Of a stretch of 64,000 nucleotides of DNA, positions 28,468 through 38,283 are shown piece by piece. The DNA lies in contig NZ_LAQU01000007.1 in NCBI RefSeq assembly GCF_000970345.1, positions 124,001 through 188,000 of the forward strand. The letters are read 5' to 3'. Position numbers and translations under genes: made by a program. Position 1 is the stretch's first letter. Each line of letters begins with the position of its first letter. The stretch is from Robbsia andropogonis (lineage in GTDB: Bacteria; Pseudomonadota; Gammaproteobacteria; Burkholderiales; Burkholderiaceae). The notes beneath the pieces were generated by a model, which was not told where the DNA came from, did no database searches, and was given only the letters and a program-made list of their open reading frames with translations.

Positions 28468-28902
28468 TTAGCCGCGGCGATTCGCCTGCGTTTCGTCCGG
28501 GCGTAATTGCGCCGCGACCTTGTCAAGTACGCCATTGACGTACTTATAGCCGTCGGTGCCGCCGAATGTCTTGGCCAGCTCCACGCCCTCGTTGATCACT
28601 ACGCGATACGGGATGTCGATATGATGGCGCAACTCGTAAGCACCGACCAGCAGCACGGCGCGCTCGACTGGCGACAACTCTGATACCGGGCGGTCGAGGC
28701 AGGGTGTGATGGTCGCTTCCAGTTGGGCCTGTTCTTTCGCCACGCCGTAGAGCAGTGCGTCGAAATGTTCGCGGTCAGCCTTATCGAAGCTCTGCATGCC
28801 GCGGATATGCGCATCGATGTCCGAGACGGGGCTGCCCGCCACGAGCCATTGATACAGCGCTTGCGTCGCGAGTTCGCGCGCGCGGCGTCGGGCGTTCCTC
28901 AT
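28468..28902 (-). CDS. nusB: transcription antitermination factor NusB
   Basis: NusB works with NusE in boxA-dependent antitermination on rRNA operons. The 144 residues are all-helical, with [19 protein letters not shown] at the N-terminus, [19 protein letters not shown] and the C-terminal [20 protein letters not shown], all canonical. It overlaps the restored ribH stop (ATGA), which is the widespread ribH-nusB pairing. Confidence 0.96.
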   Translation of the reverse strand: MRNARRRARELATQALYQWLVAGSPVSDIDAHIRGMQSFDKADREHFDALLYGVAKEQAQLEATITPCLDRPVSELSPVERAVLLVGAYELRHHIDIPYRVVINEGVELAKTFGGTDGYKYVNGVLDKVAAQLRPDETQANRRG

Positions 28903-29404
28903 GCATTCGCTCCGCTTTCGTCGCCTTCGTCACCATATTCGGACAAGCCGGATAGGGCGTTCACCAGATTGGCCATTTCAACCGCGCAGCGAGCGGCATC
29001 ACGACCTTTCTCATCGGCGCGGGCTTCGGCTTGCGCGTCGGTCTCGGTCGTCAGTACGGCATGGCAATCGGCAGGTCGAAATCTAGGCCGATGCGTGTGA
29101 TGCCTGCGCCAGATTCGTTCGACACCAGTTCGAAGTGGTAGGTTTCGCCGCGGATGACCGCGCCCAGGGCGATAAGGGCGTCGAATTGGTTGCTCTGCGC
29201 GAGCTTCGACAGCGCCAGCGGGATCTCCAGCGCGCCGGGTACGGTGACCAGCAATACATCCTCGCCTGCCACGCCGAGCTTTTCCAGTTCGTCGATGCAG
29301 GCGTCGCGCAATGCGTTGACAACCGGCTCGTTGAAGCGCGATTGCACGAGGCCGATCCGCAGACCGGTGCCGTCGATGTTCAGTTCGTATTTACCGGTTT
29401 CCAT
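28899..29404 (-). CDS. ribH: 6,7-dimethyl-8-ribityllumazine synthase, frameshifted in this sequence
   Basis: This enzyme condenses the pyrimidine and butanone phosphate precursors in the penultimate riboflavin step. The N-terminal 115 residues are canonical: [38 protein letters not shown] and [20 protein letters not shown]. After GLDFDLPIA the frame runs into a stop (position 29051), yet the next frame carries the missing tail, [20 protein letters not shown] and [12 protein letters not shown]. Adding one base near 29061 (AAT for AT, restoring LPIANAVLTTE) gives 168 residues ending in an ATGA overlap with nusB. Start ATG 29404 gives METGKYELN. As the gene is normally indispensable, a sequence error is the likelier cause. 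Confidence 0.93.
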
Positions 29405-29594
29405 GAGGGTATCCGTATGCAAGAGGGGAGATAAGCGCGGTATGGTGCGTCTCCTGGCACATGCGACCGCCTTGTAGGCGGCCGCGGCCGGGTGATGGTT
29501 CCGCGCAGGCAAAAAAAGCGTTGGCGAGCATGCGATGCGGCACGTGCCGCCGGCCCGCAAGACCGACGATGTCTGCGGGATGCACCTCGCCGAA

Positions 29595-30794
29595 TTACGC
29601 GTAGCGGCCGTCGGTCGCGCCCGGGGCCGCATTATCCAACGCGCAGGCCTGCTCGGGCAGCGTCAATGCCGCACCGGGCTTCGCGATGAAACCGGTCACT
29701 TCCAGGTGAAAGCCGGACATGCTGCCGAGCTTGCGCGGCTTCGACAGTACCTGCATCCGACCGATGCCAAGGTCACGCAAAATCTGCGCACCCACGCCAT
29801 AGGTCTTGAAATCCATCGGGCGTCGGGCACGACGCGCGGCGGCTTCGGTGTCCTCCAAAGCGGTGAACGCTTCGAAGAAGCGCTCGCGTGTCCCATCGCA
29901 GTTCAGCATGACCACGGTGCCAGCACCACCGGTGGCTTCATGATGCCGTGCGATTTCGCGTAATGCCGCCTCGATCGTCCACGAATGCACCGACGCCTGT
30001 GTCTCAAGCAGATCCAGCGCCGATAACGGTTCATGCACGCGCACCAGCGTTTCCGTATCCGTGCTCGGTGTCCCGCGGGTCAGCGCGAGATGCGGCGCGC
30101 CGGTGGGCGTGTCACGGTACAGCGTCGCGTCGAAGGTGCCGTATGGCGTATGCATCTCGCGATGGGAGACGCGTTCAATGACGGACTCGTGCCGCAACCG
30201 GTGCTGGATCAGGTCGGCGATCGTGCCGATCTTCAGACCGTGGGTTTCGGCGAACAGCATCAGGTCGGGCAGCCGCGCCATCGTGCCATCTTCCTTGATG
30301 ATCTCGCAGATGACGGAGGCGGGCGTGAGGCCTGCCATCGCGGTGAGATCGCATCCTGCTTCCGTATGACCCGCGCGAACGAGCACGCCGCCGTCCTGCG
30401 CCATTACCGGAAAAACGTGGCCGGGCTGCACGATGTCGCTCGCCCGTGCATGCGGGGCGACCGCGGCGCGGATCGTGCGGGCACGGTCCGGCGCCGAGAT
30501 GCCCGTGGTAACCCCTTCCGCGGCCTCGATGCTCATCGTGAATGCCGTGCCGTACTGGGTGCCGTTCCGGGCGGTCATCAACGGCAATTCCAACTGGCGG
30601 CAACGGTGCGCGGTCAATGTCAGGCAGATCAGGCCGCGCGCATGCGTGGCCATGAAATTGATGGCCTCCGGCGTGACGAAGTCGGCGGCGAGGACGATGT
30701 CGCCCTCGTTTTCACGGTCTTCCTCGTCCACGAGGATGACCATGCGGCCGGCCGACAATTCGGCAACGATCTCGGAGGTGGTCGCAAGCTTCAT
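29595..30794 (-). CDS. ribB: 3,4-dihydroxy-2-butanone-4-phosphate synthase with degenerate GTP cyclohydrolase II domain
   Basis: Residues 1-205 form a normal RibB domain: [20 protein letters not shown] (the acidic metal loop), [29 protein letters not shown] and [16 protein letters not shown]. It makes 3,4-dihydroxy-2-butanone-4-P from ribulose-5-P. Residues 206-399 align with GTP cyclohydrolase II in order and length but lack the three zinc-ligand cysteines: the expected Cys-x10-Cys-x-Cys region reads [20 protein letters not shown], without any Cys. The C-terminal half is therefore unlikely to open GTP. A separate ribA must exist elsewhere. Lies between ribE and ribH. No FMN riboswitch is seen upstream. 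Confidence 0.93.
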   Translation of the reverse strand: MKLATTSEIVAELSAGRMVILVDEEDRENEGDIVLAADFVTPEAINFMATHARGLICLTLTAHRCRQLELPLMTARNGTQYGTAFTMSIEAAEGVTTGISAPDRARTIRAAVAPHARASDIVQPGHVFPVMAQDGGVLVRAGHTEAGCDLTAMAGLTPASVICEIIKEDGTMARLPDLMLFAETHGLKIGTIADLIQHRLRHESVIERVSHREMHTPYGTFDATLYRDTPTGAPHLALTRGTPSTDTETLVRVHEPLSALDLLETQASVHSWTIEAALREIARHHEATGGAGTVVMLNCDGTRERFFEAFTALEDTEAAARRARRPMDFKTYGVGAQILRDLGIGRMQVLSKPRKLGSMSGFHLEVTGFIAKPGAALTLPEQACALDNAAPGATDGRYA

Positions 30795-30890
30795 GGCAAG
30801 GGGGCGGGGCGCGCGGGACGGCCGTCTGGAAAAACAGGTATTTTACGCGAACATCGCGCGGCCGCGGCCGATAATGCGCGTAGGGCGGAA

Positions 30891-31538
30891 TTACTGTTGC
30901 GCCGGGGGCGCCGACATCATGCGCTCGACGTAGCGGGCGATCAGGTCGATCTCCAGATTGACCCGCGAACCGGGGCGCAACGCGTTCAACGTCGTGACCT
31001 CGATCGTATGCGGGATGAGATTGATGGCGAACAGGCAGGCCTGCCCGTTGCGAACCGTATCGTCCACGCGATTCACCGTCAAGCTGACGCCATTCACGGT
31101 AACCGAGCCCTTGTAAGCGAGATACCGCCCGATATCACGCGACGCTATGATTTCCAAAAGGTGCGATTCGCCTACGGGTTCGAAGCGGTGTACTTCGCCG
31201 AGCCCGTCGACATGGCCGCTTACCAGGTGACCGCCCAGCCGATCGTTCGCCCGCAAAGCCTTCTCCAGGTTCACCGGGCCTGGGCGATCCAGGCCGGCGG
31301 TCAGGCGCAGACTTTCGTGCGAGACATCCACATCGAACCAGTTCTCCAACGTGTCGATGGCGACGGCGGTCATGCAGGCACCCTGAATCGCGATGCTGTC
31401 ACCCAGCAACACGTCGTCCAATGGCAGGCTACCGGCATCCACGCGTAGCCGTACACCCGCTTCGCCAACATCACCGGACTTGGCAAGGGGGGTGACCTTC
31501 CGGATGCTGCCGACTGCCGCGACTATCCCTGTAAACAT
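30891..31538 (-). CDS. ribE: riboflavin synthase alpha chain
   Basis: Dismutates two lumazine molecules to riboflavin. The 215 residues form the two-lobed lumazine-binding barrel: MFTGIVAAVGSIRKV opens the first repeat, QGACMTAVAID and GGHLVSGHVDG complete it, and the second repeat has LAYKGSVTVNGVSLTVN and FAINLIPHTIEVTTLNAL. The C-terminal helix LIARYVERMM is the trimerisation helix. Encoded directly behind ribD on the same strand. Confidence 0.96.
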   Translation of the reverse strand: MFTGIVAAVGSIRKVTPLAKSGDVGEAGVRLRVDAGSLPLDDVLLGDSIAIQGACMTAVAIDTLENWFDVDVSHESLRLTAGLDRPGPVNLEKALRANDRLGGHLVSGHVDGLGEVHRFEPVGESHLLEIIASRDIGRYLAYKGSVTVNGVSLTVNRVDDTVRNGQACLFAINLIPHTIEVTTLNALRPGSRVNLEIDLIARYVERMMSAPPAQQ

Positions 31539-31580
31539 CGTGTTATCCGTCCTTTTCTGGTGCCGGCGTGCCGGCCTTGA

Positions 31581-32852
31581 TCATGTTGCGTCGCGTGTCT
31601 CGGCGTTCGTCTCGTTGCCACCGACGGCCCGCGCCAGGATGCGGATGTCATCGCCAATCCGCTCCACGCTATCGAAGACGAGTTGCCGCCGATCGATCAG
31701 ACGCCCCGCCGCAGGCATATCGAACAGTCCGAAGCCGCGGCCGAGCAAGCTGGGGGCAAGGTAGATCAGCCATTCGTCGACGCAGCCCTCGCGGATCAGC
31801 GAACCGCTCAGCTTGGTGCCCGCCTCGACGTGCAGTTCATTGATGCCGCGATCGCCGAGCAGACGCATCAGCCCCGGCAGATCGACTTTTCCCGCTTCGT
31901 TCGGCAAGGCAACCAGCTCCGCGCCGCGCGCCTGCAATGCTTCCGCGCGGGCAAGGAACGCGTCCCGCGACGGGTCGATGGTTGCAAGGTGATGCGGATG
32001 CGGGTCGTGCACGTCACCGCTCTGCCGGTTGTCCATCAAGACGGCTTTTGCCGCCGCCAGCGCCACTTCGGCCGGGTCGTCCGGGTTTGCCGCGGCGGGA
32101 GGCCCCGCATGAACGATCAGCGGCGGGGCACCATCGAGCAAACGCGCCGTGGGCGGCACGGTCAGGCGGCTGTCCACCAATACACGCAACGGTTGACGCG
32201 GCGTTTCCACGCCGCGCACGGTCAACTGCGGATCGTCCTGGCGCGCGGTACCGGCACCGGTGAGGATCGCGCACGCGCGGGCGCGCCAGCGATGCCCATC
32301 CTGACGGGCCGCTTCGCCGGTGATCCATTGGCTTTCGCCCGAAGGCAAGGCCGTGAAACCGTCCAGCGATGCCGCCGCTTTCAGCCGCACCCAGGGACGG
32401 CGCCGCGTCATCCGCGAGATGAAACCGATGTTCATTTCCGCTGCTGCCTTTTCCAGCAGTCCGCAGCGCACGTCGATGCCTGCTTGACGCAGAATGGCCA
32501 GCCCCCGTCCCGAGACCGCCGGGTTCGGATCCTCCATCGCCGCGATGACCCGCGCGACGCCGGCCTCTACCAAGGTGCGCGCGCACGGCGGGGTACGGCC
32601 GAAATGGCTGCATGGTTCCAGCGTGACATAAGCCGTCGCGCCCTCCGGCGAGATGCCACGGCTGCGCGCATCCTTCAGTGCCTGCACTTCCGCGTGATCC
32701 TGTCCCGCAGGCTGGGTGAATCCCTCGCCGATGATGTTGCCGTCCTTGATCAGCACACAACCCACGCGCGGATTCGGCGTGGTCGTGTACATGCCGCGCT
32801 CCGCCAGGGCCAGCGCACGCTGCATATAGGCGAAATCGGCATTCGAGAACAT
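31581..32852 (-). CDS. ribD: bifunctional pyrimidine deaminase / reductase
   Basis: Carries out steps two and three after GTP opening in riboflavin synthesis. The 423-residue protein has an N-terminal deaminase (1-150) with the zinc motif DHAEVQALKDARSRG (HAE) and YVTLEPCSHFGRTPPCARTL (PCxxxGxxPPC). A C-terminal reductase (151-410) has PWVRLKAAASLDGFTAL, NELHVEAGTKLSGSLI and LVFDSVERIGDDIRI. The reductase half is longer than E. coli RibD owing to inserted segments near 255-295. Its ATG overlaps the hemL stop by one base, so the two are translationally coupled. Confidence 0.95.
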   Translation of the reverse strand: MFSNADFAYMQRALALAERGMYTTTPNPRVGCVLIKDGNIIGEGFTQPAGQDHAEVQALKDARSRGISPEGATAYVTLEPCSHFGRTPPCARTLVEAGVARVIAAMEDPNPAVSGRGLAILRQAGIDVRCGLLEKAAAEMNIGFISRMTRRRPWVRLKAAASLDGFTALPSGESQWITGEAARQDGHRWRARACAILTGAGTARQDDPQLTVRGVETPRQPLRVLVDSRLTVPPTARLLDGAPPLIVHAGPPAAANPDDPAEVALAAAKAVLMDNRQSGDVHDPHPHHLATIDPSRDAFLARAEALQARGAELVALPNEAGKVDLPGLMRLLGDRGINELHVEAGTKLSGSLIREGCVDEWLIYLAPSLLGRGFGLFDMPAAGRLIDRRQLVFDSVERIGDDIRILARAVGGNETNAETRDAT

Positions 32853-34150
32853 CAGGCACCCAGGTCGAGTTGTGCAACATGCGCAAAGGCGTCGCGCGCG
32901 GCAACGACGGTGGCGTCCAGCACCGCATCGTCGTGCGTGCTGGATACGAATCCGGCCTCGAACGCCGAAGGCGCAAAGTAGACCCCGGCGTCGAGCATCT
33001 TGTGGAAGAACGCATTAAAGCGAGGAATGCTGCCACGCTGCACATCACTGAAGCGCTCGGGGGCCTTGTCGGCAAAGTACAGGCCGAACATGCCACCCAC
33101 CGTCGCCGCGCTGAAGGTCACGCCGGCCGCCGTCGCCGCCTGCGTCAGGCCTTGTGCCAGGCGTGCCGTTCGCGCGCCCAGTGCATCAAAAAAGCCTGGA
33201 GCGGAGATCAGCTTCAGCGTTGCCAGGCCGGCGGCCACCGCCACGGGGTTGCCGGAAAGCGTGCCTGCTTGATAGACCGGGCCGAGCGGCGAGATCTTGG
33301 CCATGATGTCCCGGCGACCGCCGAATGCCGCTGCCGGCATGCCGCCGCCGATGACCTTGCCGAGACAGGTCAGGTCCGGCGTGATGCCATACAACGCCTG
33401 TGCACCGCCCAACGCCACGCGGAATCCCGACATCACTTCATCGAAAATCAGGACGCTGCCGTGCCGCGTGCACAGTGTCCGAAGCGCATTCAGGAAGGCG
33501 GCGCTGCCAGGCACCAGGTTCATGTTGCCCGCCACCGGTTCGACGATGACCGCGGCGATGTCGTCGCCGAACGCGCGGAAGGCTTCCTCGATCTGCTCGA
33601 CATTGTTGTATTCGAGAACCATCGTATGTCGGGCGGTGTCGGCGGGCACGCCGGCCGACGTCGGATTACCGAACGTCAGCAGGCCCGAGCCGGCCTTGAC
33701 CAGCAGACTATCGGCGTGGCCGTGATAGCAGCCCTCGAACTTGACAATCCGTTCCCGCCCGGTGAAACCACGGGCGAGGCGCAGCGCGCTCATGGTTGCC
33801 TCGGTGCCGGAGGACACCATCCGAACCTGTTCGATCGACGGCACCAACGCCCGGATCATCTCCGCGATGTCGATCTCGGCCTCGGTCGGCGCGCCGAAGC
33901 TGAACCCATCCCCCAGCACGCGCTGAACCGCGGCGAGTACGTCCGGATGCGTATGCCCGACGATCATCGGCCCCCATGAACCGATGTAATCGATATAACG
34001 CTTGTCGTCGGCATCCCAGATATAGGGGCCTTGCGCGCGCTTGACGAAGCGCGGTGTGCCGCCGACGGAGCCGAACGCGCGAACCGGTGAATTGACGCCG
34101 CCCGGAATGCTGTCGAGGGCGCGATTGAAGAGAACCTGGTTCTGGGACAT
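32852..34150 (-). CDS. hemL: glutamate-1-semialdehyde 2,1-aminomutase
   Basis: A PLP enzyme making 5-aminolevulinate by the C5 pathway of tetrapyrrole synthesis. The 432 residues include [40 protein letters not shown], the cofactor-lid [38 protein letters not shown] and the lysine in [23 protein letters not shown] 34150 matches the family start; upstream codons in the same frame are basic junk. First gene of the leftward hemL-rib-nusB run. The hemL-ribD coupling is common in Burkholderiaceae. Confidence 0.97.
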   Translation of the reverse strand: MSQNQVLFNRALDSIPGGVNSPVRAFGSVGGTPRFVKRAQGPYIWDADDKRYIDYIGSWGPMIVGHTHPDVLAAVQRVLGDGFSFGAPTEAEIDIAEMIRALVPSIEQVRMVSSGTEATMSALRLARGFTGRERIVKFEGCYHGHADSLLVKAGSGLLTFGNPTSAGVPADTARHTMVLEYNNVEQIEEAFRAFGDDIAAVIVEPVAGNMNLVPGSAAFLNALRTLCTRHGSVLIFDEVMSGFRVALGGAQALYGITPDLTCLGKVIGGGMPAAAFGGRRDIMAKISPLGPVYQAGTLSGNPVAVAAGLATLKLISAPGFFDALGARTARLAQGLTQAATAAGVTFSAATVGGMFGLYFADKAPERFSDVQRGSIPRFNAFFHKMLDAGVYFAPSAFEAGFVSSTHDDAVLDATVVAARDAFAHVAQLDLGA

Positions 34151-34617
34151 GGTGAACGCGAAAAGAAAAGCGGAGGAGCAATGCCGTACGCACAAGGCGG
34201 ACGGGGCTGCCGACCTAGTTCGTCGGCCCTGGGGGCCGGCGCGTAGGGTATGCCAGTGTATCCGCGGAATTGTACCGCACGCCCCGCGCCGCCGCCGCTT
34301 GCCCCTGCGCCTTTCGCGGTCCGCCATCAAAGGACGGCGCGGTGCGGCAATCCGTAGCGCGACGTGGTGTCACAGTTGCGCGCGTGCCATGACGTTTCCG
34401 GGCACACCGGCTTATATCGCCGGAAGGGCTGCTTTATAATCAGACGCTTCGCGCCTCATGCTGGCGCTGCGTGTCCATCCGCATCGATTCCACGTTGCCT
34501 TGTACTGGTTCCGTCTGCCGGCGTCGTGAGTCGACGGCGGCAGCGTACCTTGCCTGCACGCTGGCGCCGCCGAGCGATTTGACCGGCAGCACCGCGGCCA
34601 GACTCCTTCCCGACACC
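34151..34617. other. divergent intergenic region hemL / MFS gene
   Basis: About 470 bases with no convincing gene. A perfect TATAAT at 34435-34440 (plus strand) may be the -10 box of the MFS transporter, but the -35 position is weak (TTATAT). I see no FMN riboswitch consensus here or elsewhere in the rib run. Confidence 0.45.
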
Positions 34618-35904
34618 ATGTCCACGTTTGTTTCCCCGGCGGCACGCAGTGCGCGCCGCTTGCTTTTACTGCTAGGCGCGCTTGCCGCCGTTGGCCCGCT
34701 CGGGGTGGACATGTATCTGCCCGGCCTGCCTGACATGGCCCGCAGTTTCGATGTCGCGCCCGCCTATGTGCAATTGACGCTGACAACCTTTCTTGCCGGT
34801 TTCTCGGTCGGCATGCTGCTGTACGGCCCGCTGTCCGACGCTTATGGTCGACGTCCAATTCTGATGATCGGCATCTTGCTGTATACGGTTGCCACACTGG
34901 CCTGCCTGCTCGCGCCCACGGTGACGTCCCTCGCGACGTTCCGATTCTTCGAGGCGCTGGGTGCCGGTGCGGCGGCGGTGCTCGCGCGCGCGATCACGCG
35001 TGATTCCCACGCTCCTTCGGAAGCGGCGAAAGTGTTGTCGTTCCTGCAGATTGTCACCTCCGTCGGCCCATTGACGGCCCCGTTGGTCGGTGGGCAATTA
35101 CTGCACGCGGGTGGCTGGCGGGCGGTGTTCGCGGCGCTGCTTCTCTACGGGATTATCTGCAGCGTTCTGGTCTGGACCCGCGTGCCGGAGACCTGGCCTG
35201 CGGAAAAGCGTGCGAAGTCGGCATTACGGCAGTCGTTTCGCGCCTATGGCCATTTGTTGACCGACAAGACCGCGCTGGCGCATCTGTTGTGTGGCGGCAT
35301 GTCATACGCGGCGATGTTCTGCTATATCGCGGGCACCCCTTTTGTCTACATCTCGTATTACCACGTCGCCCCGGAGCATTATGGATTTTTCTTCGCCGCG
35401 AACATCGTGGGCCTGGTAGGCGGCAATGTCCTGAACGCCAAACTTGTATCGAAATTGGGCACGATGCGGATGATATCGTGGGCTTCGGGCGTATCGATCG
35501 CGGCGGCGCTCATCACCGGCTTTGTTTGTGTGACAGGTATCGGTGGCTTGCCGCTGCTGGCTGCGGCGTTGTTTTTCGTTGTATCCACCACCGGCGTGCT
35601 GGGCGCCAACTGCGTGACGGATTTGATGCAGCGCTACCCGAACAATGCCGGTGCCGCCGCCGCATTGTTCGGTGCGGTCCAATTCGGCTTGGGTGCCGGC
35701 GCGGGCGGATTGCTTGGTGTGCTGTCCACCGGTACGCCGCTCGCCCTGGGCGTCTTGATTGTCGTGTGCGGCGTCTGCGCGTTCATCGGCCGTACCGTGT
35801 TGTTGCGATTGCACCGCGCGTCCGTGCGGCGAGCCGTGACGCAGGCGCCAGCCTCGGTCGTATTGCATGATCAGGCGTCACGTCCGTCGCGCGTACTGGA
35901 CTGA
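34618..35904 (+). CDS. Bcr/CflA family drug-resistance MFS exporter
   Basis: A 12-helix proton-driven exporter of 428 residues. The N-terminus LLLLLGALAAVGPLGVDMYL and LPGLPDMARSFDVAPAYVQL are Bcr/CflA hallmarks; the MFS loop 2-3 motif is GPLSDAYGRRPILMIGILLY, and RFFEALGAGAAAVLARAITR is the helix-4/5 region. Substrates of the family include bicyclomycin, chloramphenicol and sulfonamides; which apply here is unknown. ATG 34618 gives the expected short N-terminus, whereas the frame stays open to 34471 without family similarity. Confidence 0.92.
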   Translation: MSTFVSPAARSARRLLLLLGALAAVGPLGVDMYLPGLPDMARSFDVAPAYVQLTLTTFLAGFSVGMLLYGPLSDAYGRRPILMIGILLYTVATLACLLAPTVTSLATFRFFEALGAGAAAVLARAITRDSHAPSEAAKVLSFLQIVTSVGPLTAPLVGGQLLHAGGWRAVFAALLLYGIICSVLVWTRVPETWPAEKRAKSALRQSFRAYGHLLTDKTALAHLLCGGMSYAAMFCYIAGTPFVYISYYHVAPEHYGFFFAANIVGLVGGNVLNAKLVSKLGTMRMISWASGVSIAAALITGFVCVTGIGGLPLLAAALFFVVSTTGVLGANCVTDLMQRYPNNAGAAAALFGAVQFGLGAGAGGLLGVLSTGTPLALGVLIVVCGVCAFIGRTVLLRLHRASVRRAVTQAPASVVLHDQASRPSRVLD

Positions 35905-36009
35905 GCCACTCGCCGCCGGGCAGGGTAGTCAGCCAATATCGCCTTTTATGGGTAAACTGCTGTCAGAGCGATCCGACGCATCATCCCAACCGAGAAGGGC
36001 GACGTAGTT

Positions 36010-37548
36010 ATGCAGAGCGACACGACGACAGAACGCAAGACATTTGGCGCGCATGCCTCGGCAACGCCCAATGCACAGGCTGCGGCAAGTGACGAGAACG
36101 GGTTTACGTTCGTCCTGTTTGGCGGCACCGGCGACTTGGCGCACCGAAAGATCCTGCCGGCGCTGTATCAAGCGCATCGCGACAAATTGGTCGATCCCGC
36201 CGGCAAGATCGTCGCCGTGGCACGCAAGTCCCCGGATCGTGACGGTTATCTAAAGTGGGTCGAGGAAAATGTCAAACCGCGTCTCGTCAAGAGTAAGGAA
36301 TACGACGACGCGGTATGGAAGGGTTTTCTCGAGCGCATCGAATACGTCAAGCTGGACGCGGCAAAGGATGATTTTGCCAAGCTCACCGAGGCACTATCCG
36401 GTTTTGGTGGCACTCGTGTCTTTTACCTCGCGACGGTGCCGTCGCTATTCGTGCCGATCTGCCAGGCGCTGGCGGGGCAGCAATTGAATGAAGGCGCGCG
36501 CATCGTGCTGGAAAAGCCACTTGGCTATGACCTCGAGTCGTCCAAAGCGATCAACGATGCGGTGGGCGAAATATTCCAGGAAGAACAGATTTATCGAATC
36601 GACCATTACCTCGGCAAGGAGCCAGTGCAGAACCTGTTGGCGCTGCGCTTCGGCAATATTCTGTTCGAGCCGCTGTGGCGTCGTGAGTTCATCCAAAGTA
36701 TCCAGATCACCATCGCTGAGGAATTAGGCGTTGAAACCCGCGGCGACTTCTACGATGGCGTGGGCGCGTTGCGCGACATGGTGCAGAACCACTTGCTGCA
36801 ATTGCTCGCCATCGTGGCGATGGAACCGCCGCATGCGTTGGATACCGACAGCGTGCGCGACGAGAAATTGCGTGTCCTGCGCGCGTTGAAGCAGTTGTCG
36901 CCCACCGACGTGTCCAAGGTGGCCGTGCGGGGTCAGTACCTGAAGGGCGTTACCCGCGGCGAGAGCGTTCCCGGTTATCTGGAAGAAGAGGGTGTCAACG
37001 AAGAGAGCCTGACCGAGACCTTTGTTGCACTGAAGGTCGAAATCGAGAACTGGCGCTGGGCCGGTGTACCCTTCTATCTGCGGACCGGCAAGCGGCTTGC
37101 CGATCGAACGGCCGAGATCGTTGTCAACTTCCGGCAGGTGCCCCATTCGGCGCTGCCGGGTTCGAGCGTATCGAATGCGCCGCCGAATCGTCTGGTGATC
37201 CGCCTGCAACCGCACGAGACGATCCGTCTCTACTGCCAATCGAAGCAGCCGGGCGATGGTATGCAGTTACAGAGTGTCTACATGGACCTGGACTTCAATG
37301 ATTTCTTCCGGGGCCAGCAAATGGAGGCATATGAACGCCTGCTGCTCGACGTGATTCACGGACGTCTTGCGCTGTTCGTCCGTCGTGACGAGCAGGAGGC
37401 CGCATGGAAGTACGTGATGCCGATCCTCGATGAATGGTCGAAGCCGGGCCGCAAACCGAAGGGCTATGCCGCTGGCTCGTGGGGTCCGCCGGCCGCCAGT
37501 GCGATGCTCGCCCACGACGGTACCTATTGGCTTGAAGAAGAAAATTGA
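36010..37548 (+). CDS. zwf: glucose-6-phosphate 1-dehydrogenase
   Basis: Oxidises glucose-6-P to 6-phosphogluconolactone with NAD(P)+, the entry to the Entner-Doudoroff and pentose-phosphate routes. The 512 residues have an unconserved 30-residue start, then FVLFGGTGDLAHRKILPALY (coenzyme loop), RIVLEKPLGYDLESSKAIND, the active-site RIDHYLGKEPVQNLLALRFG with the catalytic His, and ETFVALKVEIENWRWAGVPF. It heads a zwf-pgl-glk operon, with 48 bases to pgl. Confidence 0.97.
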   Translation: MQSDTTTERKTFGAHASATPNAQAAASDENGFTFVLFGGTGDLAHRKILPALYQAHRDKLVDPAGKIVAVARKSPDRDGYLKWVEENVKPRLVKSKEYDDAVWKGFLERIEYVKLDAAKDDFAKLTEALSGFGGTRVFYLATVPSLFVPICQALAGQQLNEGARIVLEKPLGYDLESSKAINDAVGEIFQEEQIYRIDHYLGKEPVQNLLALRFGNILFEPLWRREFIQSIQITIAEELGVETRGDFYDGVGALRDMVQNHLLQLLAIVAMEPPHALDTDSVRDEKLRVLRALKQLSPTDVSKVAVRGQYLKGVTRGESVPGYLEEEGVNEESLTETFVALKVEIENWRWAGVPFYLRTGKRLADRTAEIVVNFRQVPHSALPGSSVSNAPPNRLVIRLQPHETIRLYCQSKQPGDGMQLQSVYMDLDFNDFFRGQQMEAYERLLLDVIHGRLALFVRRDEQEAAWKYVMPILDEWSKPGRKPKGYAAGSWGPPAASAMLAHDGTYWLEEEN

Positions 37549-37596
37549 GCGTCCGACGACGTATGTAAAGACGGCATTGAAAAGGAGATTACGTCG

Positions 37597-38283
37597 ATGC
37601 TCTATTTGAATACCTTTGCCGACGGCGATGCCCAGGCCGAGGCGCTATCGGCCGCTGTGGCCGAGGCATTGCGTCATGTCCTGGCGCAGCGCGGGGCCAA
37701 GGGCCGCGCGACGCTGGCGGTGTCTGGCGGCAAAAGCCCTGCGCGATTTTTTGCGCATCTCGCAAAGACGCCGCTGGCATGGGCGCAAATCGATATCACG
37801 CTGGTGGACGATCGTTGGGTGCCCCCGCATGACGAGGCCAGCAATGCCGGACTGTTGCGTGACACGCTGTTGCGCGATGCGGCTGCGGCGGCACGGTTCT
37901 GGCCGATCGTCGACACGGCGCGGACGCCCCAGGCGGTGCTTGAATTACTGAACGGGCCGGGTGGTGTCGCCGGGCCGGATGTCGTGATTCTCGGAATGGG
38001 CGAGGATGGTCATACCGCATCGCTGTTTGCCGACGCGCCGCAATGGGCTTATGCGACGACCACGCTCGATCGCTACGTCTACACTGAGCCGGCGACCGCG
38101 CCACATGCCCGTATCGGCTTGTCGCTGAATGCGCTGCGCCGCGCGCCGGTAACGTTTCTACAGATAAGTGGTGAAAAAAAGCGCGCGGTGCTGGAAGCCG
38201 CCGCCGCAATGCCGCAACGCACCGCGATTTCGCGGCTCGCCAACGATGGGGGAGTGAAGCTCGATGCCTATTGGTACGCCTGA
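37597..38283 (+). CDS. pgl: 6-phosphogluconolactonase
   Basis: Hydrolyses 6-phosphogluconolactone to 6-phosphogluconate. The 228 residues include [16 protein letters not shown] (phosphate loop), [36 protein letters not shown] and [20 protein letters not shown], the DevB/Pgl signature set. GGAGATTACGTCG precedes ATG 37597. The 3' end overlaps the start of glk by 20 bases, implying coupled translation. Confidence 0.96.
   Translation: MLYLNTFADGDAQAEALSAAVAEALRHVLAQRGAKGRATLAVSGGKSPARFFAHLAKTPLAWAQIDITLVDDRWVPPHDEASNAGLLRDTLLRDAAAAARFWPIVDTARTPQAVLELLNGPGGVAGPDVVILGMGEDGHTASLFADAPQWAYATTTLDRYVYTEPATAPHARIGLSLNALRRAPVTFLQISGEKKRAVLEAAAAMPQRTAISRLANDGGVKLDAYWYA

Noticed and set aside
30795-30890. 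Searched for an FMN riboswitch before ribB, ribE, ribD and hemL
   Set aside because: The conserved RFN blocks are not seen in any of the gaps.
30033-31448. 471-codon plus-strand frame over ribB/ribE
   Set aside because: Overlaps two conserved enzymes on the other strand, with typical antisense composition and no ribosome site.
31683-33979. Two long plus-strand frames over ribD and hemL (432 and 369 codons)
   Set aside because: Antisense shadows of conserved genes in a GC-rich sequence; Arg/Gln/His-rich without motifs.
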